64,000 nucleotides of DNA from Phaffia rhodozyma. Its lineage: Eukaryota; Basidiomycota; Tremellomycetes; Cystofilobasidiales; Mrakiaceae. Within the stretch, counting starts at the first letter, position 1. Each line of letters begins with the position of its first letter. Under the pieces are notes generated by a model that did not search any database, was not told the DNA's origin, and saw only the letters and a list, made by a program, of their open reading frames with translations. Where the stretch lies: positions 248,001-312,000 of the forward strand of contig JACGZH010000009.1 of the NCBI GenBank assembly GCA_014706385.1, written 5' to 3'. Position numbers and translations under genes: made by a program. Below are positions 1-12,510 of the stretch, piece after piece.

Positions 1-1949
1 AACGTATGTTCGGCCATATCCGGCGATGGCTCTGACCTGCTCTATAGCATGTTTAGTATCATCAGATCACTGAATTGATCAACTTTGGTTTCCTTTTATC
101 GTCATCTCCTGCCACAACAATACAGGGAGGCCCAGGATGTGGTAGTGAGACTGGACTGTTCCAAGAGCTAGGTGGGATCTTGATATATATCTTTCTGTCG
201 GATTGCTGCTGAAACCAGAACATGGTCAATTCCTTCATGATTCTCATAACAGGGCCTTGCAAAATCGTCGACTCGTCAAGCTTGAACGGGACGGAAGTCA
301 ATCCGTACGCTTGGAACTCGAATCTTAATGTCTTCCTTCTTGATCAGGTAAGACATTCTTCTGTTGATCTGCGACATGGTTTTTACATCTTGCTCACCTC
401 TCTTCTGCTCATGATGAAATTCCCCTCTAAGCCCATCGGAGTCGGCTTATCGTATGGATCAAACGGTCAGGTGGTATCCAACACAGAGCAGGCTGCAATT
501 GACGTCCAAGCATTCATCGCTATCTTTTTCGATACCTTCAAAGAATTCAGAGGTCGAAGATTCCATCTCTCAGGGGAATCTTATGGAGGACGGGTAGGTC
601 AAACCGGCTATCATGTTTGTTTCTCAGTGAGCGCAGTGAACCTGACGGCGTCTTCTCTCTTGTACGACGTACTCGCACATCAAGTATCTCCCTCTCTTTG
701 GAGCGGCGGTAGTAGACGGAAACAAGAATCTCAAACACCCGATCAACTTACAGAGTGTCATCATTGGTAATGGAGTGACTGTACGTCTATCCAGATTCTC
801 TCTCTGTTTCTTCATCAAACTCTCTGAATGTGTGTTCTTGCCTACACATTTGATTGACGAATTTTTCTTTCTCCAGGATCGATTTGACCTGACGTTGACT
901 CACTACAACATGGTTCGCGCCTTATTCCCTCTCTTTCTTTCAGAAGACTCGATGAGATTGATACTCTTCCGGTTCTTTCCTTGTCTACCTGCCTGCCTTT
1001 CGTCCTCCCCGGCTCCATTTCTCTCATATGCTCTCATACACAACCAAAGACATGCACCTCTCTCTCCGGTCTATCCCCAGTATTGTCCGTCTCCGAGTGC
1101 GCCCAGATGCAGGCCACGCTGCCGAGATGCAAAGAGATGATGAAAGAATACTGTGAGGACGTATCAGACCCGTTGGGTTGTCAGAATGCCATCTCTTTTT
1201 GCTACAAGTGGATCAAGAATCCGTTCGCCGCCACCGGATTGAACCCGTATGGTTCGTATATGTCTTTTTGTTATATCTCTTACCACATGCCACCGATGGT
1301 AGAGCAGTTTTGATATGGTTCTTTTCTCTTAACTCCCAGATATGAGTAAGCCTTGCATTGGCAGCGGCTGTTATGGTTCTTCCCCTCTTCGTCATTTAAT
1401 TCTCGATAAACTCTTGTTCCTCTCCGTCCACCAGCTGAAAAAGACTGTTTCTACTACCCCAAATTTATAGGCCCTATTAAAGATGCTATAAGCTCGTACC
1501 TAGACAACCCGGCCCACAGATCATTCCTCGGAATAGATCCCCACGTCGGAAACTTTACAGGATGCGACTCGAAAGTAGGAATGGATTTTGCCCAATCTGG
1601 CGATCACACCGGAAAGACCTGGTTCTATGTCGCTTCCCTCTTAGAACACGGTATAAAGTTTTTGATCTACGCTGGGAAATACGATTTCCAGTGCAACTTT
1701 ATCCATCAGATCCAATGGACGTCTCGGTTAGAATGGACGCATTCCGTTGGGTTCAATGAGCAGCCGATCGTGCCATGGTATATGAATCAATCCGACTCGA
1801 TCGACGAGGATCGATCAGTAGGTGAATGGAGAACGTACGGTGGGTTAACATACGTCTCGATCAAAGGAGCAGGCCATATGGTTCCGTATGACAAACCGGC
1901 GGAAAGCCTAGAGATGCTCACTAGGTTCTTGGAGCACGAAAAAATGTAA
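1..1949 (+). CDS. Serine carboxypeptidase (carboxypeptidase Y type), 5' partial
   Basis: Secreted or vacuolar serine carboxypeptidase that removes C-terminal residues. The window opens on the last Asn codon of an exon, followed by an intron (4-125). Exons I can place are 126-171, 253-347, 432-593, 685-780, 877-912, about 1098-1251, 1340-1375 and 1435-1949. The spliced protein shows the oxyanion motif (N)GGPGCGSETGLF, the nucleophile motif GESYGGR, the acid in IYAGKYDFQCN and the histidine in GAGHMVPYDKP, so the catalytic Ser-Asp-His triad is complete. The paired cysteines and the C-terminal 'PAESLEML' region also fit the carboxypeptidase Y family (S10). The signal peptide and propeptide lie upstream of the window. 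The acceptor near 1098 is the least certain boundary. The family call is firm; vacuolar versus secreted location cannot be decided here. Confidence 0.93.
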
Positions 1950-2256
1950 ATGAACGAGTGTCAATCTCTTTCCTCGTTTCTTACCTTACAGGTAAGAAAC
2001 AGAGGGGACCGCTCTTGCTTTGATATCTTGTAGATCTCCTCAAGATCAAGATAGAAATATCCCGATTTTCTTCTTTATCTCCTTCTCTATATTCTCTTAC
2101 ACAAATAGGATGATTGCATGATCATTATGATAAATACAGAATATACACTTGAGCACCTCATCGAGTTCGAACGTCTCGGCTTTTCGAATCAAGCACAACG
2201 AAACCAAGCATGAGAATCGACAGGATGAGCGCCATTTTCTAGAGATTGATTCTTAG
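1950..2256. other. Convergent intergenic spacer
   Basis: The 3' flanks of the carboxypeptidase (plus strand) and the XPF gene (minus strand) meet here. The first 150 bases are pyrimidine-rich on the plus strand. A short inverted pair, 'ttaccttac' / 'ggtaagaa', occurs around 1981-1997. No open reading frame or RNA gene is visible. Confidence 0.7.
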
Positions 2257-5200
2257 TCAGTCAATAGAACGAATTCGGGTTACGTACTGTAAGAACTTAT
2301 GTAACGTTCTAGCATTTGTCGACCCAATTATCTGAATCAAGTGCAACAACCCAGAACGATGGAAGGAGGGCTACAATGATGAGCTCGTTGTCGATTTACA
2401 AGAGGTGAGTAAATGAAAGAATGAACATACGTATTCTAGTTCGAGTAATGACATCTCGCACAGATGCTCAATGGAAGCTACCTTATTAATCAGTTGTCTA
2501 AAGTTTTTTCCCGTCTGTTTGGATTCACAGGTGCATAGGGAGAAGAAGAAGTTGAGTTTTGTTAAGTCTCGTATTTCTCTTATAAACGGATCCAATAGCA
2601 CGAGGATGATGAGAAGGAAAGAAAGGGAAGTAACATCACTCACAACACCTGGTAGGTTTCTCAAGAGGTCCAAGGCCCCCACGTTGCCACCGCCATCATC
2701 CTCCTCTCCATCAGGTGCGCCAACTAAAATTGCCGTCTTTGCGTCCGGCTCTGCAAAGTTCATCTTGAGGTCCTTGAATATATCAGCCGTCGTGATCGGA
2801 GATGACGACCAGATCACTCGGAGTCGAGGGAATGTTAGGGTCAGCAGAACGAGTTTCGATTGAATCTCATGGTCGTTTATCCTGGTCACTACCGACTCAG
2901 TCTTCGGGTCCTTCTTGAAAGTCGTAGGTCGTTTCGAATCCGCAATCGACTTGTTGATCAAGCAGAAGAATGCAATAGAAAAGAGAGCGTGATGTTAGTG
3001 GGAGAACGATTGAGATGTTGGCATGAGACGTACCTGAAGAGAGAACGATTTTTTCTCTTCGAACTCTATTAACAAGATGGGGATCTTGTAATGGACGCTC
3101 ATCATCTCACATTGTGTGTACCTGTTCATCAACATCAACAACCCCCAAAGATTGCCAGTTTGAGATATGCAAATCATAGAGATCGTCAAAAAGAAGAGAG
3201 GACAGGGACTCACAATCGACCAGAGGCAAGACTCTGAATCAGATCTGGAAGACTCTTTCTCTCTACACACATCTCTGGATTCAGGATGTAATCTCCTACG
3301 TAGAGCGTGACGGGCACAATGAGCATGCCGGCTTCATGCAACATATTGGGAAGTGTTGATCTAAACTCTCGCATATCCACTATGACCTGTGTACACGCAC
3401 ATGGGAAAGTTATTAACGCGCTTGGTTGGTGAAAGGTCTTTAAGTAAGAAAAGAATGGACAAGCAAAAAGAAAGTCTTACAGTCGCAGGTTCAGCTTCAG
3501 CAGCAGATGCTCCTCCAGCCATTCGAGTACTGATCATTTTGGCAAGCGTTTCGACGTTGGATGTCGATTCTGTAGGTGCTCCTCGAGGATCTCCCGTTAT
3601 TGGAAGAAGCATCGACTAAGATGCGACAAAAAATGCCAGGGATGAGCGATGATGTGAGATCATAAATAGGCAGGAGGAAACTCACCCCTTTCTCTCGGAT
3701 CAGCCGTTGGAAAGCCTCCTTTTCCTTTCGCAAACCACTGAGATATCTCTGTTCCTCTACAGAGTCTACATACATCATGAAGTAGACTCTGACCGCCAAG
3801 CCAGGATTTGAGCTTCGATAGACCTGTTCAAATCGATTGAAATCACAAATCAGCAGATCTGTAAACACCGCCATAGCTGTATCATGTGTTGCTTCGACCA
3901 GATGAGACGTTGAACGAACCTCAATCCTTCGAATGAATCCGGGATCAGGATCATACATGACCACAAATCTCGGTCGAAGTTCCTCCAACACCTGATCATC
4001 ATCGTCCCCCTTGTAGGGCCGAACTACAATTAAGTCTTCAGGCTGGAGGAGTCCGAAATACTCATCGAAAGCCTCTGGGTCAAAAACTTCAGTCATGGTA
4101 TCCTGAGCCGATGGCCGAAGAAGGGTTTGCGAGGGGGAAGACTGTCGATTTATTCCTGGAGTGATTGATCGTAGAGGGGCGTCCGATGACTCGTACGGGT
4201 ATTCTGGAAAGGGTCTAGAATAAATGTCTAACGATTCGATATTTCCTTCACCTTCCCAATCTGAAGGACCCTCGGAAGGGTCACGGAACAATGGTACTTT
4301 GGTCGGTCGGTGAGTCGTTTCAAGGGGAGCCATTGATCTCTCTTGACTAGGAGGGACAGATGGTTCTCTCGAAGGAGTCATAGATGGCTGTCGGTGGAAG
4401 GCAGGAGCAGGGGTCATAGACCTTTGTCTAGCAAAAGAGGAGGATGGAGGTGCTGGAGTGCCATCACGAAAGCCTTCGTCTTGAAACTGCTGAGAAGACA
4501 TGTGGAGGCTGAGAAAAGCGAGAGGGTTGGTCTGTTTGAGAATATATGTATAGAGCAGGACTGGGTAGAATTTCTGACTCACAAATCGGCAATCTCCATG
4601 TTTTCGACATCTAAGAGCTCTGTGCTCTCATCCTCTTCTTCTTTGACCTTTCCATCATCCCCTTTGTTCTTACTTCTCCCACTCACACTGGCAGCTACAC
4701 TTCCCGCTCGGACTCTTCTCCTCTTGAACGCAGGCTGACCTGGAATAGAACCTCTCCCTCTTCCTACGTCCTCTCTCGAAGCGCCTGCGCTCAACCGGTC
4801 CGCTTCATTGTTGGATGACTTGATTGTAGCCAGATTGGTCCCTCGTAGATTGCGGCTCATATCCCCTAGACCACCTTTCCACCAGAAATAAGTTCGTAAC
4901 ATTCGTTCCATCATCTCTCTACCGGCAACGTTCGATGTAGGTTGAGGCCCACTGGAATTAGTCGGCGCAGGTGGGGTTGGTTCTCTAGAGGTCAGATATT
5001 CTCGGAGTTGAGAGCATGTTCTATCTGAAGAAGCCATGATGAGGATGGTGTTCGTTCCAGGTTGGCCTGTAATAGGAAACAGTATATGCAGTAAATGAAA
5101 AGATACGTCAGCCAGATTCAGATGAGTAGCAGGACGAACTATCAGGAGTGCCCTTCACCTTGACCTGTGGTTTTTAAGGCTGCGATCTCCTCCTCGATCT

Positions 5201-7139
5201 CTTCCAACACGCCAGCTAAAAGTCCCCATTTAGGCAGTTCCTCCAATATCGGTTGAACCCCAGGTGGCCAGACCCCTCCCTCACCACCCGTCTGTTCGGC
5301 TGCCTCTCTGTCTTCTCTCTCCTGTCTTTCAATATCTCTTAGAGCTTCCTCTGCATCCTGGAACTCATCTGCTTCTCTCTGACCTCCAGCCAAGATGGCT
5401 GATGGCGCTCTCTTCTTCTTAGGAGGAGCCGGAATGTAAGCTCTTCGCTTGGCGACGTGAAACAACGTGTTGGCTGCATCGAGGTAAAGCCATGGAGATT
5501 GATTGTTTGCTTTAGATTTCATTCCTAGAGCGACAGAAGGCGCGGCATTGGCGATCGTTGCTGACGTCAAGATGGTTTCTAGGTGGGAATTGAATGAGAT
5601 GGAATCGTATGTAAGAAGATAACTATGGGAAGAACATTGAGGATGGATAAGGGTTGGTTGGTTGGTAACAGTTCATAATCTTTAAAGAAAGAATCCAGCG
5701 AACAAAACTCACTTGAGTAATAACCGGAGAGTAGTGAGATCCGAAACGAGACGCTTGGTTCTCGGACCCACTCGATGCCAAACAGGATCCAGTTGACCTC
5801 TGACAATCTTGTCGAAATTTCTGAACAAAGCATTATCTACCGTCATTTCGTCCATATCCACCTGTATTGGAAGAAAAGTAGCCAGAAATGAACATGAGAC
5901 ACCGTGATCGAATTGTTTCGCAATCAAAACAATGATCGAAAGTAGAAGACGAACCCCAGATGCAGATTTTCGAAATTCCGCCAGAGTAGCATCCATACAC
6001 TCGACGATGGCGCCTTGAATCTCTTGCATTCCTTTCGTTAAGGGTTGGTAGAGTTCAATGACGTCTGCTTTTCTCTGGCCTAGTGACGTGTGAACTTCTG
6101 CGTGAAATCTGGAGAGTGGCTTTGATCAGTCTATGTTATTCTTGTTTATCAAGCACATACGCTCTGTTCCTTCTCTCTTCTTCTTGATTGTATAGCTTAC
6201 CTTGGCCAAAGAGTGACCCTTCGAAGGGAAAGCATCTTCATACACGTCTGAAGCGGAGTCATAGTCGCGTTGAAATGTTCCGGTTCATCCGAGAAAGCCT
6301 TGAGGAACCCTTGCTGTTGGATCGAAAAGATAGAATGTAAAAGGTGAGCATCTAGGTGAAAGTTTGATGTCTCAATCGAAAGGAGTGTCTGCCCAAGAGA
6401 CATACATGATTAGATTGTCTATAGAGTCGGACAATAAACGCCTCCTGACTCGTTTGATTCACCCTGATGAGAAGAGACCCGGATGTTAGGCATTGTGATA
6501 CTACACTTCAAGTACTCAATGAAGACGGAAGCACAAACTTTTCAGCATGAAGAACCATCAGACCAGTGATCATCTCTGTCGGAACATTTTTTGTCAACAA
6601 GTCGACGATCAAGATTCTAGAGGTGATTGAAAAGATTCCTCCCTGTAGGTATAATTCGTTTCTGAATTGGGTTATCGGCCAAATCCAAGACACATTTAAG
6701 AGCTGCCAGCAGATCCAATTGCAAAAATGAAGGAGAAGACAGACCGTTCTTTTGATGGCATCTCATGAGTGATTTTTCTCAGCCCAGGCTTCCGAACACC
6801 CATGATCCCTAAAAGCTCTCCGATGCCATTCTCTTCGTCTGGACTAGCATTAATCTGACCCGACTCAACCCAATATTCACGATCGGTGCCATCATATATC
6901 CCAATGAGAATGAACATGAGTTATCCTCTCTCTTTCCTCCAGGTAAGTCACGATGCATGAAAGCAGAGAAAGAGGAGACAAACAAGAAGGACCAAGTTCT
7001 TCTCTCCGTCGTATATTTTTAACAGGGTACAAACAATCTTTCTCAGTCCGAGTCCCTTAGCGACAATTAATAGATCGTCCGTTTCTGGAGGAGCAATCTC
7101 TCTAATGATGGACGTGAGAAAAGGCAAGTTGCGAGGCAT
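2257..7139 (-). CDS. RAD1: XPF/Rad1 structure-specific DNA repair endonuclease
   Basis: Catalytic subunit of the XPF-ERCC1 (Rad1-Rad10) nuclease, which cuts 5' of lesions in nucleotide excision repair and acts in crosslink and single-strand-annealing repair in the nucleus. It is split into at least 12 exons. From the N-terminus (ATG at 7139, [15 protein letters not shown]) the exons follow the inactive SF2 helicase-like domain of XPF: '[17 protein letters not shown]', '[19 protein letters not shown]', '[14 protein letters not shown]', '[10 protein letters not shown]', '[16 protein letters not shown]'. A charged disordered linker follows (about 4250-5000). The nuclease domain reads VDMREFRS...[10 protein letters not shown]...[13 protein letters not shown], so the ERKxxxD active site is intact. 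The C-terminal double helix-hairpin-helix is present: [13 protein letters not shown] and [18 protein letters not shown]. The last exon starts after the acceptor near 2336 and gives stop TGA at 2257-2259. Exon borders in the linker are approximate. Confidence 0.93.
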
Positions 7140-7620
7140 CCTGGATCATAAACCTTGATAGAAGACCCCGTCGTGGTCTGATACAGTATAGGGACTAGAT
7201 TTGAGGCTGGATCGGATTGATAAGTGTCTCAGGAAAGAATGATCGTCTGATGTATGTGTGTGCAAGTGTATAATATCACGACGCGTTTATGAGACCGCTT
7301 GCGTCATCATCATAATGAAGCAACCTTCTTTTCGCTAACGTTCTTAATCGTCTCTGTTGCTCTCTTCAACAGACGGTCTGAGACACATTTCGGAAATCAG
7401 AAGGCCACATGTATCGATGGTTTTTTGAGATGTATCAACAAAGGATACAATCTAACGGATTTGGCCCAGCTCGACGGGCACCAGAAAGAGATATAAAGAT
7501 AAAATGATATCCACTACAAAATACAGCTTAATCGTACACTACAGTAAAGTAAAAGGTTGAGTCGTACGTAAGAAAAGACGATGGTAAAGGTCTTCCTTTT
7601 TTATGTCTAGCTCTTCCTCA
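7140..7620. other. Spacer between two minus-strand genes
   Basis: Contains the upstream region of the XPF gene and the 3' flank of the mitochondrial helical-protein gene. It is mixed sequence with stops in all frames and no recognisable motif. A short plus-strand open frame at 7299-7496 has no family resemblance, and I treat it as chance. Confidence 0.5.
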
Positions 7621-9820
7621 TTAGGCAAAGTAGCTCTTGGCGAGCTCTAAAGCCTTTTTGACATTCTCGTCCTTTCCTCCAGCCTTCTCAAGGTCGCCAA
7701 CCAAGCCGTCCAACTGCTTCTTGAAATCAGCCTTAGCCTTCTTGAGAGCGGACTCCCACTCCTTCTGTTTGGACTCGGCATCAGAGGTCTTCTCCCCAGA
7801 CTTAGCAGACTCCTTCACGGCGTCGGCGGTGGCAGAGGCAGAGGGAGCCTTATCGAGGGTCTTCTGAAGATCAGCCTGGAGAGCAGAGACTCGCTTCTGA
7901 ACATCGCCAGAGAGGGACCCGGAGGCGGCTGTTGAATTTGATTAAAGCGACCATCAGCTTGATTCTTTGTTGTGCGTGAATAGACAAGATGCTCACTCTT
8001 CAATCCGCTGACGACGGCCTCCAACTGCTTCTTGCTGGAGCTGAACTGATCCTCTCCCTCCTTGGCAGCCTTCTGTCCGGAGGATCCAAGCTTGACTCCA
8101 GCCCTGGAGAGGGCAAGGGCAATAAGCGAGGCGAACGCGGGAGAAACGACCTGGACGGTCTGGACGACCTTCTCGGTGTCAACCTTGTCAGAGATCTTCT
8201 CAGCTCCAGACTCAGCGTAGGACTTGGCCTGCTTAATCTGTATAGACAGAGATTTGAAGAGTCAAATAAGAGTCAGTAAGTTTGAGATCATGTACCAGAC
8301 ATCGCTGAAAATTAGATGCCTTACCAGGTTCTCGGTATCGACCTTGCCAGACTTGTCGGCCAACCAAGATTCGATGGTATCGGCAGGGATGCCAGCCTTC
8401 TTGGCAACAGCCTTGGCCTGGGTCAATACCTTCTCGAGATCCTCCTTATCAGCTGTAGAGATTAAATCGGAACAAATCGTGAATACCATTTTCAAAATAA
8501 GATGCATAGTCAGATGAACAAGGTTGAAAAGAATGGAACGAACCATCCTGAAGCTTCTGGAACAGCTCCTCAAGACCGCCCTTTCCATCCTTGTACTCCT
8601 GGGCCTTCTTGTAAAGCTTCTGGGCCGTAGCCTCAAGCTCCTTCAATTGGTCACCACCCTGCTCCTTGATCTTGTCGGTGATAGAGGAGAAATCGCCGGT
8701 AGCGAAAGCGATGGCCAAAGGACCAGTGGCAGGGATAGACTGGGAGACGTACTACATAGGTCGAAAAGAAAAAAGTCAGGCCACATACTCGAATAATATA
8801 GAAAAATGACAAGAAACGTTCAACCAACCTTGATGATGCCCTTCCACTCGTCGCCGACCATATCCTGAGCCTTCTCAAGGAAAGACTTCCAGTCAACGTC
8901 TCCGATCTTGCCTATAAACGGTAGGAGGATACAGACATGCTTCAGTGGGTAGCCTTGTCTATATGAAAGCATAGGAGAGCAACATACCCTTGGCTTCCTT
9001 CAGAGCGTTCTCAGCAGCATCAACGAAAGGCTCGACCTCCTTTCCTCCAACCTTTTTGAGCTTAGCGAGGGCACCTCCAATATCCTGCTCTTTAAGATCG
9101 TTTGAGATACCGTTCAAGAATTCAGAAAGTCCACCGTGCTCCTGGATCTTCTTGTAGACGGTCTGGGAGATGGCGAGCGCAGGTCCGAGTCCGGCTAAGG
9201 AAGCGGCCTGGTATGACAAGCTGGAGGCCTGGTCGGCACCCTGTTTGGTGGTGTCAATCATAGTGTGGGCCTTGGCAGCAAGCTCTCTGATATAATTAAG
9301 AGTACGTTGGAAGACAATAAGCTAGGCTGAAAGACGCGAGATGGGAGAAAAAGAAGGGAACTTTGGCCAACCTGATGGGCTTAACGTAGACAAACAAGGC
9401 AGATCCTCCGGCAACAAGGACACCCAAAACGATCCACATCTAAAGATTCCGAATGATAGATATATGATGTTAGCGAATCAACTTGAAGCCACAAGAAACG
9501 AGTAGAGAAGAAGAGGCTCTTACAGGAGTGTGACTGTGGACAGGAGAGGCAGCCCCGGTTGAAGCAAATCGCTTAGGAGCAAAGGCTACTCGCTGCGACA
9601 CCGATGAGGGAACCGCTCGGGGAATAGTTCGGAAAGCGGACTAAGATATCGAAAAGAGAGTTTGGTATGGTTAAGATTTCGTCATTGAGGAAAAGGAGAA
9701 GACGAATGGGAACAGAAAGAGCAAGAAAACGAAACGAACCGGTCGGGAAGAGATGGTAGCGAACTGCCTGGCCGAAGTGGGAACGGCAGCAGTTCGGAGG
9801 GCGACTCGAGCGAAGGACAT
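7621..9820 (-). CDS. Mitochondrial membrane-anchored helical protein, function unknown
   Basis: I do not recognise a family. About eight exons. The N-terminus (ATG at 9818-9820) reads MSFARVALRTAAVPTSARQ and continues as an Arg/Ser/Ala-rich, acid-free stretch, typical of a cleaved mitochondrial presequence. One hydrophobic segment follows (MWIVLGVLVAGGSALFVYV), a likely inner-membrane anchor. The rest is almost entirely Ala/Lys/Glu-rich amphipathic helix with repeated blocks such as 'KIKEQGGDQLKELEATAQK', 'DKEDLEKVLTQAKAVAKKAG' and 'DKVDTEKVVQTVQVV'. It also has two more hydrophobic helices ('SIPATGPLAIAFATG', 'VVSPAFASLIALALSRAG'). The C-terminus is KKALELAKSYFA. The layout resembles apolipoprotein-like or membrane-shaping proteins, but that is only an analogy. 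The 5' leader (9830-9960) is an imperfect GATGGA/GATAGA repeat on the plus strand. Confidence 0.75.
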
Positions 9821-10380
9821 GTTGATGAATATGAATTTAATATATATGTGTGTTTAGGATGGAGATGGAGATGGAATACAGCAATACAGATAGAGATAGA
9901 GACGGATGTAAGATTGAGATGGATACAAGATAGAGAAGGAGAGAAAAGAAGAAAGGAAGAATGTGGAAAAACGATTCGTTCTTGTACGTTTTTACCTGGA
10001 ACAAAATCAAACGGCGTCATCAGCGAGAACAGACATTCCGTAGAGCGGTGACATCATTGGTCTTTTGGGGTCATCTGGGTGACATCTGGGGCTTGTCAGG
10101 GTGTCATCTGGGTCAAACTGATGCGCAGTAGCCGTGACCTATCGGGGGTGCTGTTTGGGGCCGTTGGGGGTCCATCTGGGTGACCGTCTGGGCTTTCATA
10201 ACCCTAGACCGTTCCGCCTGGTGTTATCCTTTCTACCCCAGGTCGACAATATCTTCTCTCACTCGTAGTTTGCCTCTCTTCCTCATTCGACTTGGACGCT
10301 GGTCTCTTTGCGTATCTACGCACATCCCTCTTTCACATCCCTCTACCCGCACCTAGACAGATCCATACAGTCGCTTCATC
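9821..10380. promoter_or_regulatory. Divergent promoter region, mitochondrial protein gene / YJU2
   Basis: The spacer lies between start codons of oppositely oriented genes, so it must hold both promoters. The half nearest the minus-strand gene is a GATGGA/GATAGA-type imperfect microsatellite. The half nearest YJU2 holds the CATCTGGG cluster listed separately, then a pyrimidine-rich leader (10225-10380) typical of the plus-strand genes here. Confidence 0.7.
10072..10192 (+). repeat. Cluster of CATCTGGG boxes
   Basis: CATCTGGG occurs at 10072-10079, 10083-10090, 10105-10112 and 10173-10180, with a one-base variant CGTCTGGG at 10185-10192. Some copies are flanked by GTCA or TGAC, giving partial dyad symmetry (GTCATCTGGGTGAC at about 10070-10083). 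The stretch is G-rich on the plus strand, with several GGGG runs. It lies 190-310 bases upstream of the YJU2 start codon. No factor is assigned. Confidence 0.75.
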
Positions 10381-12163
10381 ATGTCTGAGCGAAAGGTCCT
10401 CAACAAAGTAAGTACCTCCTTCCTTGTTCTTCGCCTCGGTCATCTTTCTGAGATTCGAGTGTATGGACCTGATTGTTCCACTCGTTCTTTCTCTTTATCT
10501 AGTACTTCCCTCCAGATTTCGACCCGGCAAAGTATGTTGCTCAGTTATCTCTCCTGTCTGTCTTGATATGGAACCAGTCTCTCATTCTTTTTGTTTCGTG
10601 ACTCTTTGGCAATCTCTAGAATTCCTCGGCGAAAGCTAAAGGACAAGAATGACCAGCAAGTTGTTCGTCTGATGGCCCCGTTCTCGATGAGGTGCAACTC
10701 ATGTGGCGAATATATCTACAAGGGCAAGAAGTTCAACGCCAGGAAGGAAACTGTCCTTGGTGAAGATTACCACGGTATCAAGGTCTGTCTGAGCCACTTT
10801 GACTTCTTATGGCTTGCGTGGAGACGGTATCATAGCTAGACAAGAATCGTCCACTGACCGTGTCTTTCTACTCGTTCGTTCATTCGCTTCCTTCCTTGCT
10901 TGCTTATAGATCTTTCGATTCTACATCAAATGCACGCTTTGTTCGTCAGAAATTAGTAAGTATCATTCTTTCTTGACTTATGTGTCTTTGTTCGGTACTG
11001 AGCCAAATACTGACAATTCACTTAATCCACGCGTTCATGTGTATGCAGCCTTCAAGACGTGAGTTCGCGTGATTGATCATGTCAAACTTCCTTCTTTTCT
11101 CTCTGCCGAGACAAGATCTGCACAAAATGGAGAGACTGATCTTTCTTCATGTTTATAATTCTTCAGAGATCCTCAGAATGCGGATTATCTAGCCGAACAT
11201 GGAGCGTCTCGAAACTTCGAGGTATGCTTTGCTTCGTCTTCTGCTCGTTCTGTGCGCCTTTCATGCTCTACCGACTGTCATAGCTAATACGTCTGTGTTT
11301 GTATTTCAACACGTGTTTGTCCACTCTCGTGGCTCCCAGTCCTGGCGAGATGATGCAGATGAACACAACAAGGCGACCTATATGCCTGACGCAGGGGAGG
11401 ACGATGAGGAAGAGTCTGCGGCGGATAAAGAGAGGGAAGACGCGATGAAAATGTTGGAAAGTTCGACCGAGAGCGCGAAGCGGGAGATGGACATTCTGGA
11501 TGCATTGCAGGATATTAGGTAAGTTCTTCTTTGTCTTTTCAACTGCCTCTGTCCGTCTCCCGAATGTCTTTCTGTCGGATGGGCTATGATCTCGGAGTAC
11601 CACGGTGTTACAATATAGGCTGATCAGATGCGCGCATATTTATGTTTTCGACTGTTAATCAAAGATCGCGGAACGCTCGAAACGAACGAGTCGGCATCTC
11701 GCTATCCGAGCCTCATCCTTCGACATCCAAGGGGGCACTAACGGCGGAAGACTTGGTCCGACTGGCAGAGGAAGAGGAGGACGAAAAGCTGGTCCGGTCG
11801 GTGTTTGCGCAGATCCCATCGAGCTCCACTAAGCCTGTAGCTCTTGGCGGAGAATATGGATCGTCTGATGAAGATGTTCCGGAGAAAGCCGACGGCGAAG
11901 AATCCAAACCAATACAATCGACGATCACAGTAAAGCGAAAATACGATCCTTCTATGACCGAGGATGACTCACCATCGTTGGCCAGTCTGCTGGAGAAGAA
12001 GGGTTTGGCTGGTCGGCCGGGTCCTAGTGCGGTCGAAGCTGGGGTTGCACGGAAGGGCACGGGCGTAGGGGGTGGCTTTGGATTTGGCGCAGGCGTAGGA
12101 GGAGTGGCCAAGAAGAAGAAGATCGGAGGATTGTTAGGTGGGATAGTTGTGAAGAAGAAATGA
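10381..12163 (+). CDS. YJU2: Pre-mRNA splicing factor Yju2 (CCDC94/Cwf16 type)
   Basis: Spliceosomal protein that joins the Prp19-associated complex and helps position the branch helix for the first splicing step. At least eight exons. The conserved N-terminus reads [20 protein letters not shown] then PRRKL, followed by '[21 protein letters not shown]' and '[20 protein letters not shown]'. The two CxxC pairs form the zinc site typical of the family. It continues [18 protein letters not shown] and then SWRDDADE, where most relatives have PWR. '[12 protein letters not shown]' matches the family's SRNAR element after an intron from 11521 to about 11663. The tail is Gly-rich and ends in a lysine-rich stretch ([12 protein letters not shown]). 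Start chosen at the first ATG, where the family's N-terminus begins. Stop TGA at 12161-12163. Confidence 0.94.
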
Positions 12164-12510
12164 ATGATCAATCTGTTCAATTCTGTTTTCTCCCCCATCT
12201 TTTCCTCGGATCCGGAGCCGCGTTGGACACAACTCTGTTGCTTCTTTACTTTATTCCCATTCCGACGCTGCGGCAGCCCTTCCCTCGTCCATCCGTTTGT
12301 TTCCGAATTTGTTGTTTTTGTAGTATTACTTCTGTTCTTGGCTTTTTGTCAATTTTTATCTAATTGGGCCGTCAAACCGACTTCAGATTCGGGATCATTG
12401 ATAATCGTGGTTATCTTATCAGGCTAGAGCCAATTTCTGGATAACAATACGTAAAAAAACGATACTCGCACTTGTGGTTTCTGCCAGGGATTTCTTTGGT
12501 TCCCCGAGCA
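12164..12510. other. Pyrimidine-rich 3' flank of YJU2
   Basis: The first 200 bases are strongly C+T-rich on the plus strand, as after other genes in this window, and probably form the 3' untranslated region. Overlapping open frames here (12160-12427) are low-complexity Phe/Leu/Ser products of that bias, not genes. Confidence 0.6.

Noticed and set aside
11713..12198. Long minus-strand frame opposite the YJU2 C-terminus
   Set aside because: It is the antisense shadow of the real coding exon; its Pro/Ser/Phe-rich product mirrors the Gly/Lys/Glu codons of YJU2.
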